Source: Tabrizicola soli
GTDB lineage: Bacteria; Pseudomonadota; Alphaproteobacteria; Rhodobacterales; Rhodobacteraceae
NCBI RefSeq assembly: GCF_015999335.1
Contig: NZ_JAEACP010000015.1
Coordinates: 44,486-108,485 of the forward strand
DNA length: 64,000 nucleotides
Direction of reading: 5' to 3'
Positions 37,601 through 45,835 of the stretch are shown one piece after another (the first letter of the stretch is position 1; each line of letters begins with the position of its first letter). The notes under the pieces were generated by a model. The model was not told where the DNA came from, did no database searches, and worked only from the letters and a program-made list of their open reading frames with translations. The position numbers and the translations under genes were made by a program.

Positions 37601-38260
37601 TCAGCGATTGCGTTGACCGCGCGAGAGCGCGCCGCCGATCTGGGCGGCAACCTGGCTCTGGCTGCGCTGGAAGCCCTGCACGTCCGGGGTCGTGATGTTC
37701 ATCACCACGTTGACCGCCCTGCCCCCGCCCGCCTGCACGCCCAGCCTGCCATCGGGGCCGCGCGCCAGCGGCATGATCGCCTCGGGCCCCGCCTCGCCCA
37801 TCAGCCCCATCCCGCCCCGCATCGGAAAGGCCGTTGGGGCCCCGACGATCCCGCCCTTGGCAAAGGGCATCACCCGGCCCTGGCTGAAGGCCCCGCCATT
37901 GGCGAAGGGCATCCCCGCCCCCATGACCCCGGCCACGCCCTGCGCCAGAAGCCCGCCCAGCGCCCCGGTCACCGGCTTCATCGCGATGGAATAGACCGTG
38001 TCCACGATGGTGCTCGCCACCGACTTCAGCGCATCGTTCAGCTTCATCCCGTCGAAGACCAGCCCGTCGAACGCCTTCCGCAACCCGCCGCCGATCCCGC
38101 TCGACAGCGTGTTCACCTCGCGCCCGGTGAAGACCATCGTCTCCCGCATCCGCGAAAGCTCGCCATCGAACGCCGCCACCATCGACACGGAACTGCCCAG
38201 CTGCGCCTCAAGCGCCTGAAGCTGCTCCTGCATCGTTCCGATATCCGCCATCGCGCTCAT
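37601..38260 (-). CDS. GTA tail tape measure protein (gp11)
   Basis: A protein of 219 residues, short as expected for the very short tail of gene transfer agents. The N-terminus is helical (MQEQLQALEAQLGSSV), the middle is hydrophobic (VASTIVDTVYSIAMKPVTGALGG in pieces), and the Gly-rich part includes FANGGAFSQGRVMPFAKGGIVG and GLMGEAGPEAIMPL, a common tape-measure end. A second ATG three codons in is also possible. The 5' end overlaps the preceding small gene by 53 nt. Confidence 0.86.
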   Translation of the reverse strand: MSAMADIGTMQEQLQALEAQLGSSVSMVAAFDGELSRMRETMVFTGREVNTLSSGIGGGLRKAFDGLVFDGMKLNDALKSVASTIVDTVYSIAMKPVTGALGGLLAQGVAGVMGAGMPFANGGAFSQGRVMPFAKGGIVGAPTAFPMRGGMGLMGEAGPEAIMPLARGPDGRLGVQAGGGRAVNVVMNITTPDVQGFQRSQSQVAAQIGGALSRGQRNR

Positions 38261-38447
38261 CCTTCCTCACATCCGGAAACGCCGCCGCCAACTCCGCCAG
38301 CCGCGCGCGTGTCAGGGGCGGGACCAGACCCTCCCGCCCCAGCATGATCTTCAGTTCCACCGGCGTGAGCCGCCAGAAGACCGCCGGTTCCAGCCCCAGC
38401 CCATGCAGCCCCGCCTGCATCAGCCCCGGCCAGTCGATCCCCCTCAC
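38208..38447 (-). CDS. GTA phage tail assembly chaperone-like protein (gp10.1)
   Basis: A protein of 79 residues from a GTG that overlaps the gp10 stop (GTGA). The segment DWPGLMQAGLHGLGLEPAVFWRLTPVELKIMLG is typical, in pieces, of the DUF2376 small tail assembly chaperone of gene transfer agents. It may be made partly by frameshift from gp10 in related phages, but here it has its own start. The last 17 codons run into the tape-measure gene. Confidence 0.75.
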   Translation of the reverse strand: MRGIDWPGLMQAGLHGLGLEPAVFWRLTPVELKIMLGREGLVPPLTRARLAELAAAFPDVRKDERDGGYRNDAGAASGA

Positions 38448-38764
38448 GGCTCGCCCGGCAGCGCGAAGGCCCGCGCCAGCAGCTCCGCCGCCGCCCGCGC
38501 CGCCTCGACCGGGCCACCGCCGATCTCGACCCGCAACAGGTCCGCCGCCGAACCCTGCCACCCCCCGCCCCGCAGCCCGGCGACGATCAGCGCCAGCACG
38601 TCCCGCGTGGAAAACCGCCGCTCCTCGAACCGCTGCACCAGGTCCAGCAGCGACCCCGTCTCCAGCGCCTCCTCCAGCTCGGCCAGCGCGCCCAGCGTCA
38701 GCTTCGCCACATGGCGCTGGCCGTCCAGCCGGATCGCCACCTCTCCCGCCCAGGGGTTCGCCAT
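38444..38764 (-). CDS. GTA family protein gp10 (tail assembly chaperone-like)
   Basis: A protein of 106 residues. MANPWAGEVAIRLDGQ at the start and KLTLGALAELEEALETGSLLDLV in pieces are the marks of the gp10 gene transfer agent family, thought to act in tail assembly. It starts 1 nt after the major tail gene ends and is coupled to gp10.1. No membrane or catalytic features. Confidence 0.82.
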   Translation of the reverse strand: MANPWAGEVAIRLDGQRHVAKLTLGALAELEEALETGSLLDLVQRFEERRFSTRDVLALIVAGLRGGGWQGSAADLLRVEIGGGPVEAARAAAELLARAFALPGEP

Positions 38765-38765
38765 G

Positions 38766-39179
38766 TCAAAGCGCCGTGAAGGTCAGCGCCCCGGCCGAGG
38801 CCATGGCCATCTCGTAGCTCGCCTCGTCGTTGTGGCTGCCCGAATATTCGATCGAGGTGATCTGGAACGGCCCCTCGATCACGCCGAAACTCGGGATCAC
38901 CACTTGGAAATCCGGGATTTCTCCGTTGAAGAACACCTGCCGCGCCCGCTCGTCGGTGTTCTCGTCCCGGAACACGCCCGAGCCGGAGATCGCCGCCGAC
39001 TTCACCCCCGCCCCCGCCAGCAGCTCGCGCCAGCCGCCCTGACTTTCCAGGCTGGTCACATCCACCGATTCCGTGTTGAAGCTGATCCGCGTCGCCCGAA
39101 GGCCCGCGATGGTGACGAACTGGCCGTCCCCGGTCTGGTCGATCTTGATCAGCAGATCCTTGCCGCTTTGCACAGCCAT
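38766..39179 (-). CDS. GTA major tail tube protein (gp9, TP901-1 family)
   Basis: A protein of 137 residues of the phage major tail family. MAVQSGKDLLIKIDQTGDGQFVTIAGLR in pieces, the SVDVTSLESQGGWRELLAGAG block and GPFQITSIEYSG are typical. It should form the tail tube rings and be made in many copies. Upstream, 37-80 nt before the start, is a 44-nt hairpin repeat (39216-39259) also present before the major capsid gene. Confidence 0.88.
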   Translation of the reverse strand: MAVQSGKDLLIKIDQTGDGQFVTIAGLRATRISFNTESVDVTSLESQGGWRELLAGAGVKSAAISGSGVFRDENTDERARQVFFNGEIPDFQVVIPSFGVIEGPFQITSIEYSGSHNDEASYEMAMASAGALTFTAL

Positions 39180-39215
39180 GTTCGCTCTCCGTCATGCGAT
39201 GTGGGGTGGCGCCAG

Positions 39216-39259
39216 GCGCCTCCCCTCCCCCTCGTGGGGAGGGGCTGGGGGTGGGGGGC
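39216..39259 (-). repeat. 44-nt GC-rich hairpin repeat upstream of gp9
   Basis: The core stem is CCCCTCCCC/GGGGAGGGG with a 5-nt loop, followed by GGGGGTGGGGGG-type runs. It differs at one base from 41911-41954 and at two bases from the reverse complement of 59615-59658. It fills most of the only real gap in this part of the GTA cluster, just upstream of the major tail gene. Confidence 0.8.
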
Positions 39260-39261
39260 CG

Positions 39262-39657
39262 CTACAACTGAACCCGCGCCCGGAAGGTCAGGTCGATCCG
39301 CCGCGTCTCGCCCTCCTCGATCCGCCGGGCGCTGGCCCGCAGGAAGAACAGGCTCACCAGCGCCCCCCGGCTCAGGGCCAGGGGCGCGCCGACCAACGCG
39401 TCGGAAATCTCGGCGGCCACGGTCTTGATCGACAGGAACCCGGCCGCATCGGTGATCACGCTGATCACCAGCTGATGCTCGGCCCCGGCCCCCGTCTTGT
39501 CCGACTGGTCCCGCGCCTCCTCCGGCCCGACCAGCACGAAGGTCCCGCTGACGGCCGGAGGTACCGCGTCATGGATCGCCACCCCCGCCAGCGCGGGCCA
39601 GGCCGACAACCGCTGGAACACCGCCGTCTGCAGGGCGGGTGCTGCACCATAGCTCAT
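39262..39657 (-). CDS. GTA DUF3168 tail-completion protein (gp8)
   Basis: A protein of 131 residues of the DUF3168 family: the start YGAAPALQTAVFQRLSAWPAL, and VSGTFVLVGPEEARDQSDKTG in the middle. In RcGTA gp8 joins the head-tail interface to the tail tube. The start overlaps the gp7 stop by 4 nt. The stop is immediately next to the 44-nt repeat, so gp8 is the last gene before the hairpin and gp9. Confidence 0.84.
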   Translation of the reverse strand: MSYGAAPALQTAVFQRLSAWPALAGVAIHDAVPPAVSGTFVLVGPEEARDQSDKTGAGAEHQLVISVITDAAGFLSIKTVAAEISDALVGAPLALSRGALVSLFFLRASARRIEEGETRRIDLTFRARVQL

Positions 39658-39992
39658 TTCGGCACCTCCTCTCGGACGAAACAGGTCAGGTAGCGCCCCT
39701 GCGGATCGCGCTCGGCCACCGCCTGGATCAGGAACAGGCGCAGCCCCTCGCGGAACCGCTGCCCCGCCCTGGGGCGCGAGCCGGCCCCGACCGGGCCCCC
39801 CCGCACCGTCACCCGGTAGGGCACCGCCGACAGCATCCGCTCCTCGCCCAGCGTGTCGCTCCCCGACCCCGGCAGGACCTCGGCCCACAGCGTGCCCAGC
39901 GCGGCCCAGGCCTCGGTGAAACCGCCCGCGCCGTCCGGGGTGCGCACCACCCCTTCCAGCACCAGCGCCCGGTTCAGATGCGGCGCCTTCAT
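39654..39992 (-). CDS. GTA head-tail adaptor (gp7)
   Basis: A protein of 112 residues of the phage head closure/adaptor family (HK97 gp7-like): NRALVLEGVVRTPDGAGGFTEAW near the start, in pieces, and RYLTCFVREEV at the end. It seals the portal and links it to the tail. Overlaps at both ends (ATGA) show coupling with gp6 and gp8. Confidence 0.83.
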   Translation of the reverse strand: MKAPHLNRALVLEGVVRTPDGAGGFTEAWAALGTLWAEVLPGSGSDTLGEERMLSAVPYRVTVRGGPVGAGSRPRAGQRFREGLRLFLIQAVAERDPQGRYLTCFVREEVPK

Positions 39993-40585
39993 TTCCGCCC
40001 CCCGCCCAGGATGCGCACCGTCCGCCAACGCTCGATCAGCGCCACAACCCCGAAAGGCAGCCCCGCCGCCTGCGCGCCGTCGTCGTGCCGGTGCTCGTAA
40101 TATTCCCCGGCCAGCAGCAGCACCGCCTGCCGCAGGTCCACCGGAATGTCGGTCCAGGCCGGGCCGAAACCCGCCTCGAACACGACCTTCGCCACCCCCT
40201 CGCCCGGGATCGCCGGCAGCGCGCCGCCCCGGCCTGCCAGCCGCGGCCGGTGCAGGTCCTTCACCAAGCGGAACGCCCCCGCCGGCACCACCACCTCGCC
40301 CCCCGCCGCATCGGCCAGCGTCACGCTCACCACGCTCGACACCGGGGCCACCGGCAGCGCCTGCTCCTCGTCGCGCCATCCCTCCAGCACCCAGAGGAAG
40401 CGGCGCTGGAACAGCATCTTGCCGATCCGCCCCTCGATCGCCGCCAGCGCGGCGCGCAGATGGGTCTCGATCAGCCCGTCCTGCAACCCGTCCTCGGCAA
40501 AGCCCGAGCCCATCCGCAGATGGTGCTTCATCTCCTCCACCGGCAGCGCCAGCGAGGGCACCGGGGTTTCTTCGGTCAACATCAT
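39989..40585 (-). CDS. GTA head-tail connector (gp6)
   Basis: A protein of 198 residues of the gp6-like connector family: LPVEEMKHHLRMGSGFAEDG near the start, a helical middle (LRAALAAIEGRIGKMLFQRR) and LRQAVLLLAGEYYEHRHD near the end. The start at 40585 follows GGAGAA at good spacing; a second ATG comes next. It should bind the portal ring. The gene begins 83 nt after the capsid gene. Confidence 0.85.
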   Translation of the reverse strand: MMLTEETPVPSLALPVEEMKHHLRMGSGFAEDGLQDGLIETHLRAALAAIEGRIGKMLFQRRFLWVLEGWRDEEQALPVAPVSSVVSVTLADAAGGEVVVPAGAFRLVKDLHRPRLAGRGGALPAIPGEGVAKVVFEAGFGPAWTDIPVDLRQAVLLLAGEYYEHRHDDGAQAAGLPFGVVALIERWRTVRILGGGRK

Positions 40586-40668
40586 GTTCAGTTCTCCGCC
40601 TGCGGCCGGGTCGTTGCTGTAAGGCACGGCTCGATAGGCCCGGCCCCCGAAGGGACCGGGCCAAAGCG

Positions 40669-41865
40669 TCACGACACCGCGACTTTCAGCAGCTTCACCG
40701 CCGCATAGTCGGTGATGTCGCCGCCGACGCGCTTGTTGGCGTAGAACAGCACGTTCGGCTTGGCCGAGAACGGATCGCGCAGGATGCGCAGGTCCGGGCG
40801 TTCCGCGATGGTATAGGCGGCGCGGAAGTCGCCGAAGGCGAGGGGATAGCTGTTCGCGCCCACGTCCGGCATGTCCTCGCAGACCAGCACCGGATAGCCC
40901 ATCAGCCGCGAGGGCTCGCCCGCCGCCAGACCGTCCGACCACAGGAAGCGGCCGTCGGCATCCTTCATCTTGCGCACCGCGCCCACGGTCTTGGAGTTCA
41001 TCACGAAGCTGCCGTTCGCCCGATAATCCGCGCCCAGCGCATAGACCAGGTTGACGATGCAGTCCGCCGCGTTGGTGGTGGCGAAATCCGCCGCGGCCCC
41101 GGTCGGGACATAGCCGATATTGCCCCAGGTCCAGGAGGCGTTCGCCACCTTGTTGGGCAGCAGGATGCCCTTCGGCTTGTCCACCCCATCCCCGTTGATG
41201 AAGGCCGCAGCCTCGGCGCGGGTGAAGCGCGTGGCGATCTTCTCGGCCAGCCAGCCTTCGACATCGAAGGCGCTGTCGTCCAGAAGTCGCTGGCTGGCCT
41301 TCGGCATCGCCGCCAGCTCGTGCAGCTTGATCGAGATGCGCTCGATCACCGGCGTCGCGGTCTCGGTGGTGGCAGCCGCCTCGGTGGCCCAGCCCGAACC
41401 CACCTCGCTGCGATCCACGATCACGTCGAACGAGGTGGCCTCGACCTGCACCACATTGGCCACCGACCGCAACGAGGAGGTGGACAAGAGCATCGACTGG
41501 ATGCGGTCCGCCGTCTGCGGATCGACCAGATAGCCGCCATCGGCCGCCACGGCCGAGGACATCGCCTTGCCTTCCAGCGTAAGGCCGCGCAGCCCGTCGT
41601 CGTCGCCCGACCGCAGATAGGCGTTGAACGCCTTCTGGTGCGGGACTTCCACCTCCGCGCGGGCCGAAAGCGCGGGGCGGCCATAGGTCATCGTCTTTGC
41701 GTTCAGCATGGTCAGTCGCTCTTCCTGATGTTTCAGCGTTGATTTCACTTCGTCCTGAAAGCTACTGAATTCTTTCAGGAAACCCGCCATGGCGGCCTTG
41801 GCCTCCGCAGCCGGCGATTGGGCGGGGGACACACCTTCCCCGGCCCGAGCCTTCGTCTCGGTCAT
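40669..41865 (-). CDS. GTA major capsid protein (gp5, HK97 fold)
   Basis: A protein of 398 residues. Residues about 20-60 form a scaffold-like coiled coil that the prohead protease would remove. The HK97 core follows: AAADGGYLVDPQTADRIQSML in part, VIERISIKLHELAAMPKASQRLLDDS in pieces, AFINGDGVDKPKGIL, and the C-terminal LFYANKRVGGDITDYAAVKLLKV. It forms the head that packs host DNA. A 44-nt hairpin repeat lies 46 nt upstream of the start. Confidence 0.93.
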   Translation of the reverse strand: MTETKARAGEGVSPAQSPAAEAKAAMAGFLKEFSSFQDEVKSTLKHQEERLTMLNAKTMTYGRPALSARAEVEVPHQKAFNAYLRSGDDDGLRGLTLEGKAMSSAVAADGGYLVDPQTADRIQSMLLSTSSLRSVANVVQVEATSFDVIVDRSEVGSGWATEAAATTETATPVIERISIKLHELAAMPKASQRLLDDSAFDVEGWLAEKIATRFTRAEAAAFINGDGVDKPKGILLPNKVANASWTWGNIGYVPTGAAADFATTNAADCIVNLVYALGADYRANGSFVMNSKTVGAVRKMKDADGRFLWSDGLAAGEPSRLMGYPVLVCEDMPDVGANSYPLAFGDFRAAYTIAERPDLRILRDPFSAKPNVLFYANKRVGGDITDYAAVKLLKVAVS

Positions 41866-41910
41866 CGTCTCGTTCCTCTCGCTTTCAACCAGAACTCGGC
41901 GTCAGACCCC

Positions 41911-41954
41911 GCGCCTCCCCTCCCCCTCGTGGGGAGGGGATGGGGGTGGGGGGC
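41911..41954 (-). repeat. 44-nt GC-rich hairpin repeat upstream of gp5
   Basis: It is identical to 39216-39259 except for one base. It sits between the protease gene (stop at 41972) and the capsid gene (start at 41865), in the same orientation relative to transcription as the copy before gp9. It forms a CCCCTCCCC/GGGGAGGGG stem. Confidence 0.8.
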
Positions 41955-41971
41955 GTCTGAAGAACCCCGCG

Positions 41972-42523
41972 CTATAGCCCGGCCAGGCTCCGCCGCGCGT
42001 CCTCGAACACCGCCGCGATGTGACGCCAGCCGTCGTCCAGCGCCTCCGCCTTGGCCGCGACCCGCGCCTCGGGCAGCATCGGGAAGGTCACCAGCGACAC
42101 CTCCCAAAGCTCGAGCTCCGACAACAGGCGCTGGCCCTTGCCGTCGCGTTCCGCCCTGACCGTGCGATAGCCGATGGACAGCCCGTCGATGGCCCCCGCC
42201 TGGACCAGAGCCGCAACTTCGCGGCCCCGCTCCACCTGCGGCAGGATGCGCCCCTTGACCCAAAGGCCCGTGGCATCCTCGCGCACCTCGTCCCAGACGC
42301 CGATGGGCTGGCCCGGGTCATGCTGCCATAGCATCTTGACCCGGCCGCTCCGCGCCGCCAACCGCTTCAGGCTCGCCGCATAGGCGCCCTTCCGCACGAT
42401 GTCGCCGCCCTGGTCGGCCTTGCCGAACAGCGAAGCATAGCCCTCGACCACATGCCCCTCGCTCACCACCAGCCCCGCCTCGGGCCGGTGGAACTTGCGC
42501 TCGGGCGCTCCCCAATCTCTCAT
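41972..42523 (-). CDS. GTA prohead protease (gp4, HK97 family)
   Basis: A protein of 183 residues. The catalytic residues of the HK97 prohead protease family are seen as His68 (WQHDP) and Ser116 (DGLSIGYR). EGYASLFGKADQGGDIVRKGAYA in pieces forms the N-terminal signature. It cleaves the scaffold part of the capsid protein during maturation. The gene starts 4 nt after the stop of gp3.5. Confidence 0.9.
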   Translation of the reverse strand: MRDWGAPERKFHRPEAGLVVSEGHVVEGYASLFGKADQGGDIVRKGAYAASLKRLAARSGRVKMLWQHDPGQPIGVWDEVREDATGLWVKGRILPQVERGREVAALVQAGAIDGLSIGYRTVRAERDGKGQRLLSELELWEVSLVTFPMLPEARVAAKAEALDDGWRHIAAVFEDARRSLAGL

Positions 42524-42527
42524 CGCC

Positions 42528-42773
42528 TCACCTCATCGCCGCCTGAACTACCGTCTCGGCCATCTGCGCCATCAGGAAGGCCGCCACCCCGTAGACGCCG
42601 ACCCAGATCCGTTTCTCCAACCGCTCCAGCGTCGTCTCGATCTGCCCCAGCCGGTATTCCAGCCCGGCCCAGCGCTCCTCCGCGACCCGCTCGTTGGCCT
42701 CGATCCGCGCCGCCGCCGCGTCGAAACTGTCGTAGAGGAAACGCGAACCGCCCTCGGACCGCCGCGGGGTCAT
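42528..42773 (-). CDS. GTA gp3.5-like small membrane-anchored coiled-coil protein
   Basis: A protein of 81 residues. The first half is a helical, charged segment (FDAAAARIEANERVAEERWAGLEYRL in pieces), and the end has one membrane helix (WVGVYGVAAFLMAQMAETVV). It fits ORF 3.5 of RcGTA by position between portal and protease and by size. The function is unknown. It overlaps the portal stop (ATGA). Confidence 0.78.
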   Translation of the reverse strand: MTPRRSEGGSRFLYDSFDAAAARIEANERVAEERWAGLEYRLGQIETTLERLEKRIWVGVYGVAAFLMAQMAETVVQAAMR

Positions 42774-43945
42774 TCCGCCTCCGCCAGCTTCGGCAGGCCC
42801 AGAAGCATCCGCTTCTCCGCCACCGTGAGGAATTCCGCCGCCGCGACCCGCGCCCATTGCTGGTCCCGCTCGCTCGCCAGGGCAGGCACCTGGTCAAGGT
42901 CGGGCTTCAGCTCCACCGCCTCGCCCGCGAACCCCGAGAGCCAATGCGCAAGGTCCGCCAGCACTTTCGTCGCCAAGGGCAGCACCGTCAGCCGGTAGAA
43001 GGCCCGGTTCGCCTCCTGGTAGTTGGAATAGGTCGCATCCCCCGGAATCCCCAAGAGCATCGGCGGCACCCCGAAGGCGATCGCGATCTCCCGCGCCGCG
43101 GCCTCCTTGGTCTTCTGGAACTCCATGTCCGACGGCGAGAACCCCATCGGCTTCCAGTCCAGCCCCCCTTCCAAGAGCATCGGCCGCCCCGCATTCCGTG
43201 CGCCCTGATGATGCGCCTCCATCTCGCTCACCAGCCGGTCATACTGGTCCGAAGACAGCGAGGCCGCCCCATCCGCCCCCTTGTAGACGATCGCCCCCGA
43301 AGGCCGCGCCGCATTGTCCAGAAGCGCCTTCGACCAGGCGCTCGCCGAGTTGTGCACATCCACCGCCACCGCCGCCGCCTGCATCGGAGAGAATCCGTAG
43401 TGGTCGTCCTGCGGATGGAAGGTCTTCAGATGACAGATCGGGCTCGTCTCGCCGGTCACGTCATAGCGATGCGTCCGCCCGCCGACCGTGTAGTCATAAC
43501 CCACCGGCCAGCCGTCCGCCCCCGGCACCAGGTTGATCCGGTCCGACCGCAGCACATGCAGCTCGCCCGGAACCGCGCCCAGGCCCGGCACCGCCTCGAC
43601 ATAGGCGTTCCCCGACAGCAACAGATAGCCATAGACCGCTTCCAGGAACTCCGCCCGGCCCTGCGCCCCGTTCGGCCGCCCGATCAGCCCCAGCACCGGA
43701 TGCGTCTCGAAGCGTTGCGCATGCGTCTGGCAGACCAGCGGCAGCGCCGCCGCCGCCTCGGCGATCAGCCGCACCACGCGGAACCCCACCGGGTTGCCCT
43801 GGAACCCAGTCCGCGTCAGCGAGCCCACGTCCCGCGGGCTCCAGGCCACGCGGCCCGCATTGCCCCAGGCGATCACCCGCCCCACCGCACTGGCCTTGCG
43901 CTCCGGCACCGGCACCGGGGCCTTCCGCAGAAAATCGAACACCAT
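42770..43945 (-). CDS. GTA portal protein (gp3)
   Basis: A protein of 391 residues of the HK97-type portal family: WSPRDVGSLTRTGFQGNPVGFRVVRLIAEAAAALPL in pieces at the N-terminus, NAYVEAVPGLGAVPGELHVL (about 115), FSPMQAAAVAVDVHNSASAW (about 190) and GVPPMLLGIPGDATYSNYQEANRAFYRLTV in pieces (about 290). It forms the DNA entry ring. The ATG at 43945 follows AGGGAG; an ATG 15 nt earlier has a poorer ribosome site. About 90 nt separate it from the terminase gene. Confidence 0.91.
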   Translation of the reverse strand: MVFDFLRKAPVPVPERKASAVGRVIAWGNAGRVAWSPRDVGSLTRTGFQGNPVGFRVVRLIAEAAAALPLVCQTHAQRFETHPVLGLIGRPNGAQGRAEFLEAVYGYLLLSGNAYVEAVPGLGAVPGELHVLRSDRINLVPGADGWPVGYDYTVGGRTHRYDVTGETSPICHLKTFHPQDDHYGFSPMQAAAVAVDVHNSASAWSKALLDNAARPSGAIVYKGADGAASLSSDQYDRLVSEMEAHHQGARNAGRPMLLEGGLDWKPMGFSPSDMEFQKTKEAAAREIAIAFGVPPMLLGIPGDATYSNYQEANRAFYRLTVLPLATKVLADLAHWLSGFAGEAVELKPDLDQVPALASERDQQWARVAAAEFLTVAEKRMLLGLPKLAEAE

Positions 43946-44034
43946 CTCGCGCTCCCTCATGCTTCAGGCAATGCCTGCCCGGCCCGGGCTGCCTGAAGCG
44001 CCCGGCCATATGACCTCTCGATCGAGAAGATCCT

Positions 44035-45417
44035 CTAAAGCGACCGAACGCTCGGCCGCCCGCCCTGCAACGGGTTCAGCATCAGGTCGGTCAGCGCCCA
44101 GACCAGCGCATCCAGCCGGTCGGGCGATCCCGTCCCCTTCCAGCCCGTCGCCGTCATCCGGACCATCTGGTCCTCCAGCGCCCCCAGGCCCCGCATATGG
44201 CCGACCCGCCCCTGCTCATACAGCGCCGCCACCGGCTCGGCCCGCAGCATCTTCGACCGCGTTGCATGGACGCCGCGATAGGGCACCAGCGGGTCCACCA
44301 TCCGCACCAGCCGTTCCACCAGATCGCCGCCCTGGTTCACCTCGGCCACCAGCCGGTCCGCCCCATGCCGCTCCATCGCCGCCAGCGCCGCCCTTGCCCA
44401 GCCCTCCGGCGAGGCCCCCTGCACCGAGGCATCCTCCAGCACCACCGCGCGCCAGTCCTTCGGCTCCCCGCGCGTATCGGCCCCCACGACCACGATCCCG
44501 CATGCATCGCTGGACTTCATGCCGGTGACCGGCGGATCCACCGCCACCACCACCCGGTTGAACGCCGGAACGGCATCCACCCGCGCCGCCTCCAGCATGG
44601 CCATGGTCCAGAGCGCCCCTTCCTCCTCCTCGACCAGCACGCCCTCCAACTCCTGCCGGCCGAGGTGCGAGCCGCCATAGCGCGCCTGCACCTCGGTCAG
44701 GAAGCTTTCCGCCAGATAGGCCCGGTTCGCCTCGGTCGGCGCATGGGTCACCACCGAGGACGGGTTCTTCAATATCGCCTTCAGCACCCCCACGTTGCGC
44801 GGCGTCGTCGTGACCACCGCCTGCGGGTTCTGCCCCAGCCGCAGCGCGAACTGCAGCTGGTCCCAGGCCTCCGCCCCCTTCTTCCACTTGCCCAGCTCAT
44901 CCGCCCAGGCCGCATCGAACTGCGGTCCCCGCATCGCCTCGGGATCGTGTGCGGAAAAGACCTGCGCCACCGCGCCATTCGGCCAGATCAGCTGCTGGCG
45001 CGTCATATGCCATTCCGGCCGCCGGTCGGGGGGCGAGCAGGCGATGATCCCGCTTTCGCCCATCACCATCACCTCGCGCACCTGGTCCACCGTCTCGCCG
45101 ACCAGCGCCACCCGTCTGCACCGGCCCGGATCGCCCGGCCCCGCGCCCTCGACCTGCGCCCGCACCCATTCCGAGCCCGCCCGCGTCTTGCCCGCGCCGC
45201 GCCCGCCCATGATGACCCAGGTCTTCCAGGCCCCGCGCGGCGGCAGCTGGTGCGGCAGCGCCCAGAACTCGAACATCCAGGGCAGCGCCAGCAGCGCGTT
45301 CTGGCTCAGCCCCGAGAGGAACTCATCCACCTCCTCCGGCGTTGCGGAGGCAAGCCAGGCGGCGCCCGATTTCAGCTCGGGCCCCGTCAAGGTCGAGTGC
45401 CCCTCCGGCCCCGACAT
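44035..45417 (-). CDS. GTA terminase large subunit (gp2)
   Basis: A protein of 460 residues from the ATG at 45417. A TTG at 45447 has a better AGGGG ribosome site and is a real alternative. Walker A is GGRGAGKT (71-78), Walker B is in DAAWADELGKW (about 165), and the motor motif is VVTTTPRNVG. The RNase H-like nuclease domain follows with AVDPPVTG (about 285), VAEVNQGGD (about 370) and DRLDALVWALTDL (about 435). It packages host DNA by headful. The 5' end overlaps the small terminase gene by 95 nt. Confidence 0.92.
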   Translation of the reverse strand: MSGPEGHSTLTGPELKSGAAWLASATPEEVDEFLSGLSQNALLALPWMFEFWALPHQLPPRGAWKTWVIMGGRGAGKTRAGSEWVRAQVEGAGPGDPGRCRRVALVGETVDQVREVMVMGESGIIACSPPDRRPEWHMTRQQLIWPNGAVAQVFSAHDPEAMRGPQFDAAWADELGKWKKGAEAWDQLQFALRLGQNPQAVVTTTPRNVGVLKAILKNPSSVVTHAPTEANRAYLAESFLTEVQARYGGSHLGRQELEGVLVEEEEGALWTMAMLEAARVDAVPAFNRVVVAVDPPVTGMKSSDACGIVVVGADTRGEPKDWRAVVLEDASVQGASPEGWARAALAAMERHGADRLVAEVNQGGDLVERLVRMVDPLVPYRGVHATRSKMLRAEPVAALYEQGRVGHMRGLGALEDQMVRMTATGWKGTGSPDRLDALVWALTDLMLNPLQGGRPSVRSL

Positions 45418-45652
45418 GGCCGGCAATCTGCTTGCGGAGTTTGTCAACTTTGCCCCTTTCTTCCAGCACCTGCACCGCCGTCGCGCGAAGATCGCGGATC
45501 GCCGTCTGCGCTGCCCTGACCTCGGTGAATTCCCCGGCCCGGATCGCGCCGATGGTGCGGTAAAGCTCCATTACCGCCAGGCCGTAAAACTGCTCTGTCG
45601 CCCCCAGCACATCCTCCGGGCTGGGACCCTCGCCCGTAAACCTCAGCGTCAT
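45323..45652 (-). CDS. GTA small terminase (gp1)
   Basis: A protein of 109 residues. The start at 45652 (MTLRFTGEGPSPEDVLGATEQFYG in pieces) gives the size expected for RcGTA gp1, shown to be the small terminase. The protein is helical with a coiled coil (DLRATAVQVLEERGKVDKLRKQI in pieces) and a basic, Gly-rich end. It is the first gene of the cluster, and the promoter candidate at 45751-45779 lies about 100 nt upstream. An upstream in-frame extension exists but looks unlike the family. Confidence 0.82.
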   Translation of the reverse strand: MTLRFTGEGPSPEDVLGATEQFYGLAVMELYRTIGAIRAGEFTEVRAAQTAIRDLRATAVQVLEERGKVDKLRKQIAGHVGAGGALDLDGARAEIGRRLACLRNAGGGG

Positions 45653-45750
45653 CCAGACCTGTCCACCCCCATGCCGCCCCCGCAGGACGTGAAAAAGCGG
45701 CCGACGGGGGAACCCCGGGCCGCTTCGACACCTCTTCCAGCATGGCACGA

Positions 45751-45779
45751 GTCCTACATCGGACCGCGCGGCAAGTCAA
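45751..45779 (-). promoter_or_regulatory. Candidate sigma-70 promoter of the GTA cluster
   Basis: Read on the minus strand, TTGACT (45779-45774) and TAGGAC (45756-45751) are separated by exactly 17 nt. This is the only AT-rich part of the 184-nt gap before gp1. The -10 box is weak, which suits a gene set that needs an activator. GafA-type control is known for RcGTA; no GafA site is defined here. Confidence 0.4.
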
Positions 45780-45820
45780 GATAAAACTTCAATCGTATCA
45801 ATGGGTTGTAGCTCTCCGCG

Positions 45821-45835
45821 TTAACGCTTCGTCAA
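45821..45835. promoter_or_regulatory. CtrA-like box upstream of the GTA promoter
   Basis: TTAA-N7-TCAA on the plus strand matches the CtrA consensus TTAA-N7-TTAA at seven of eight fixed positions. It lies about 42 nt upstream of the candidate -35 box of the GTA promoter. CtrA controls GTA production in Rhodobacter, though mainly through other genes. A single near-match is weak evidence. Confidence 0.3.

Noticed and set aside
31458..45652. Prophage in place of a gene transfer agent
   Set aside because: No integrase, repressor, replication, holin or attachment sites are seen, gene order equals RcGTA, and the flanking genes (mltG/fabF and cysE) are ordinary chromosomal genes.
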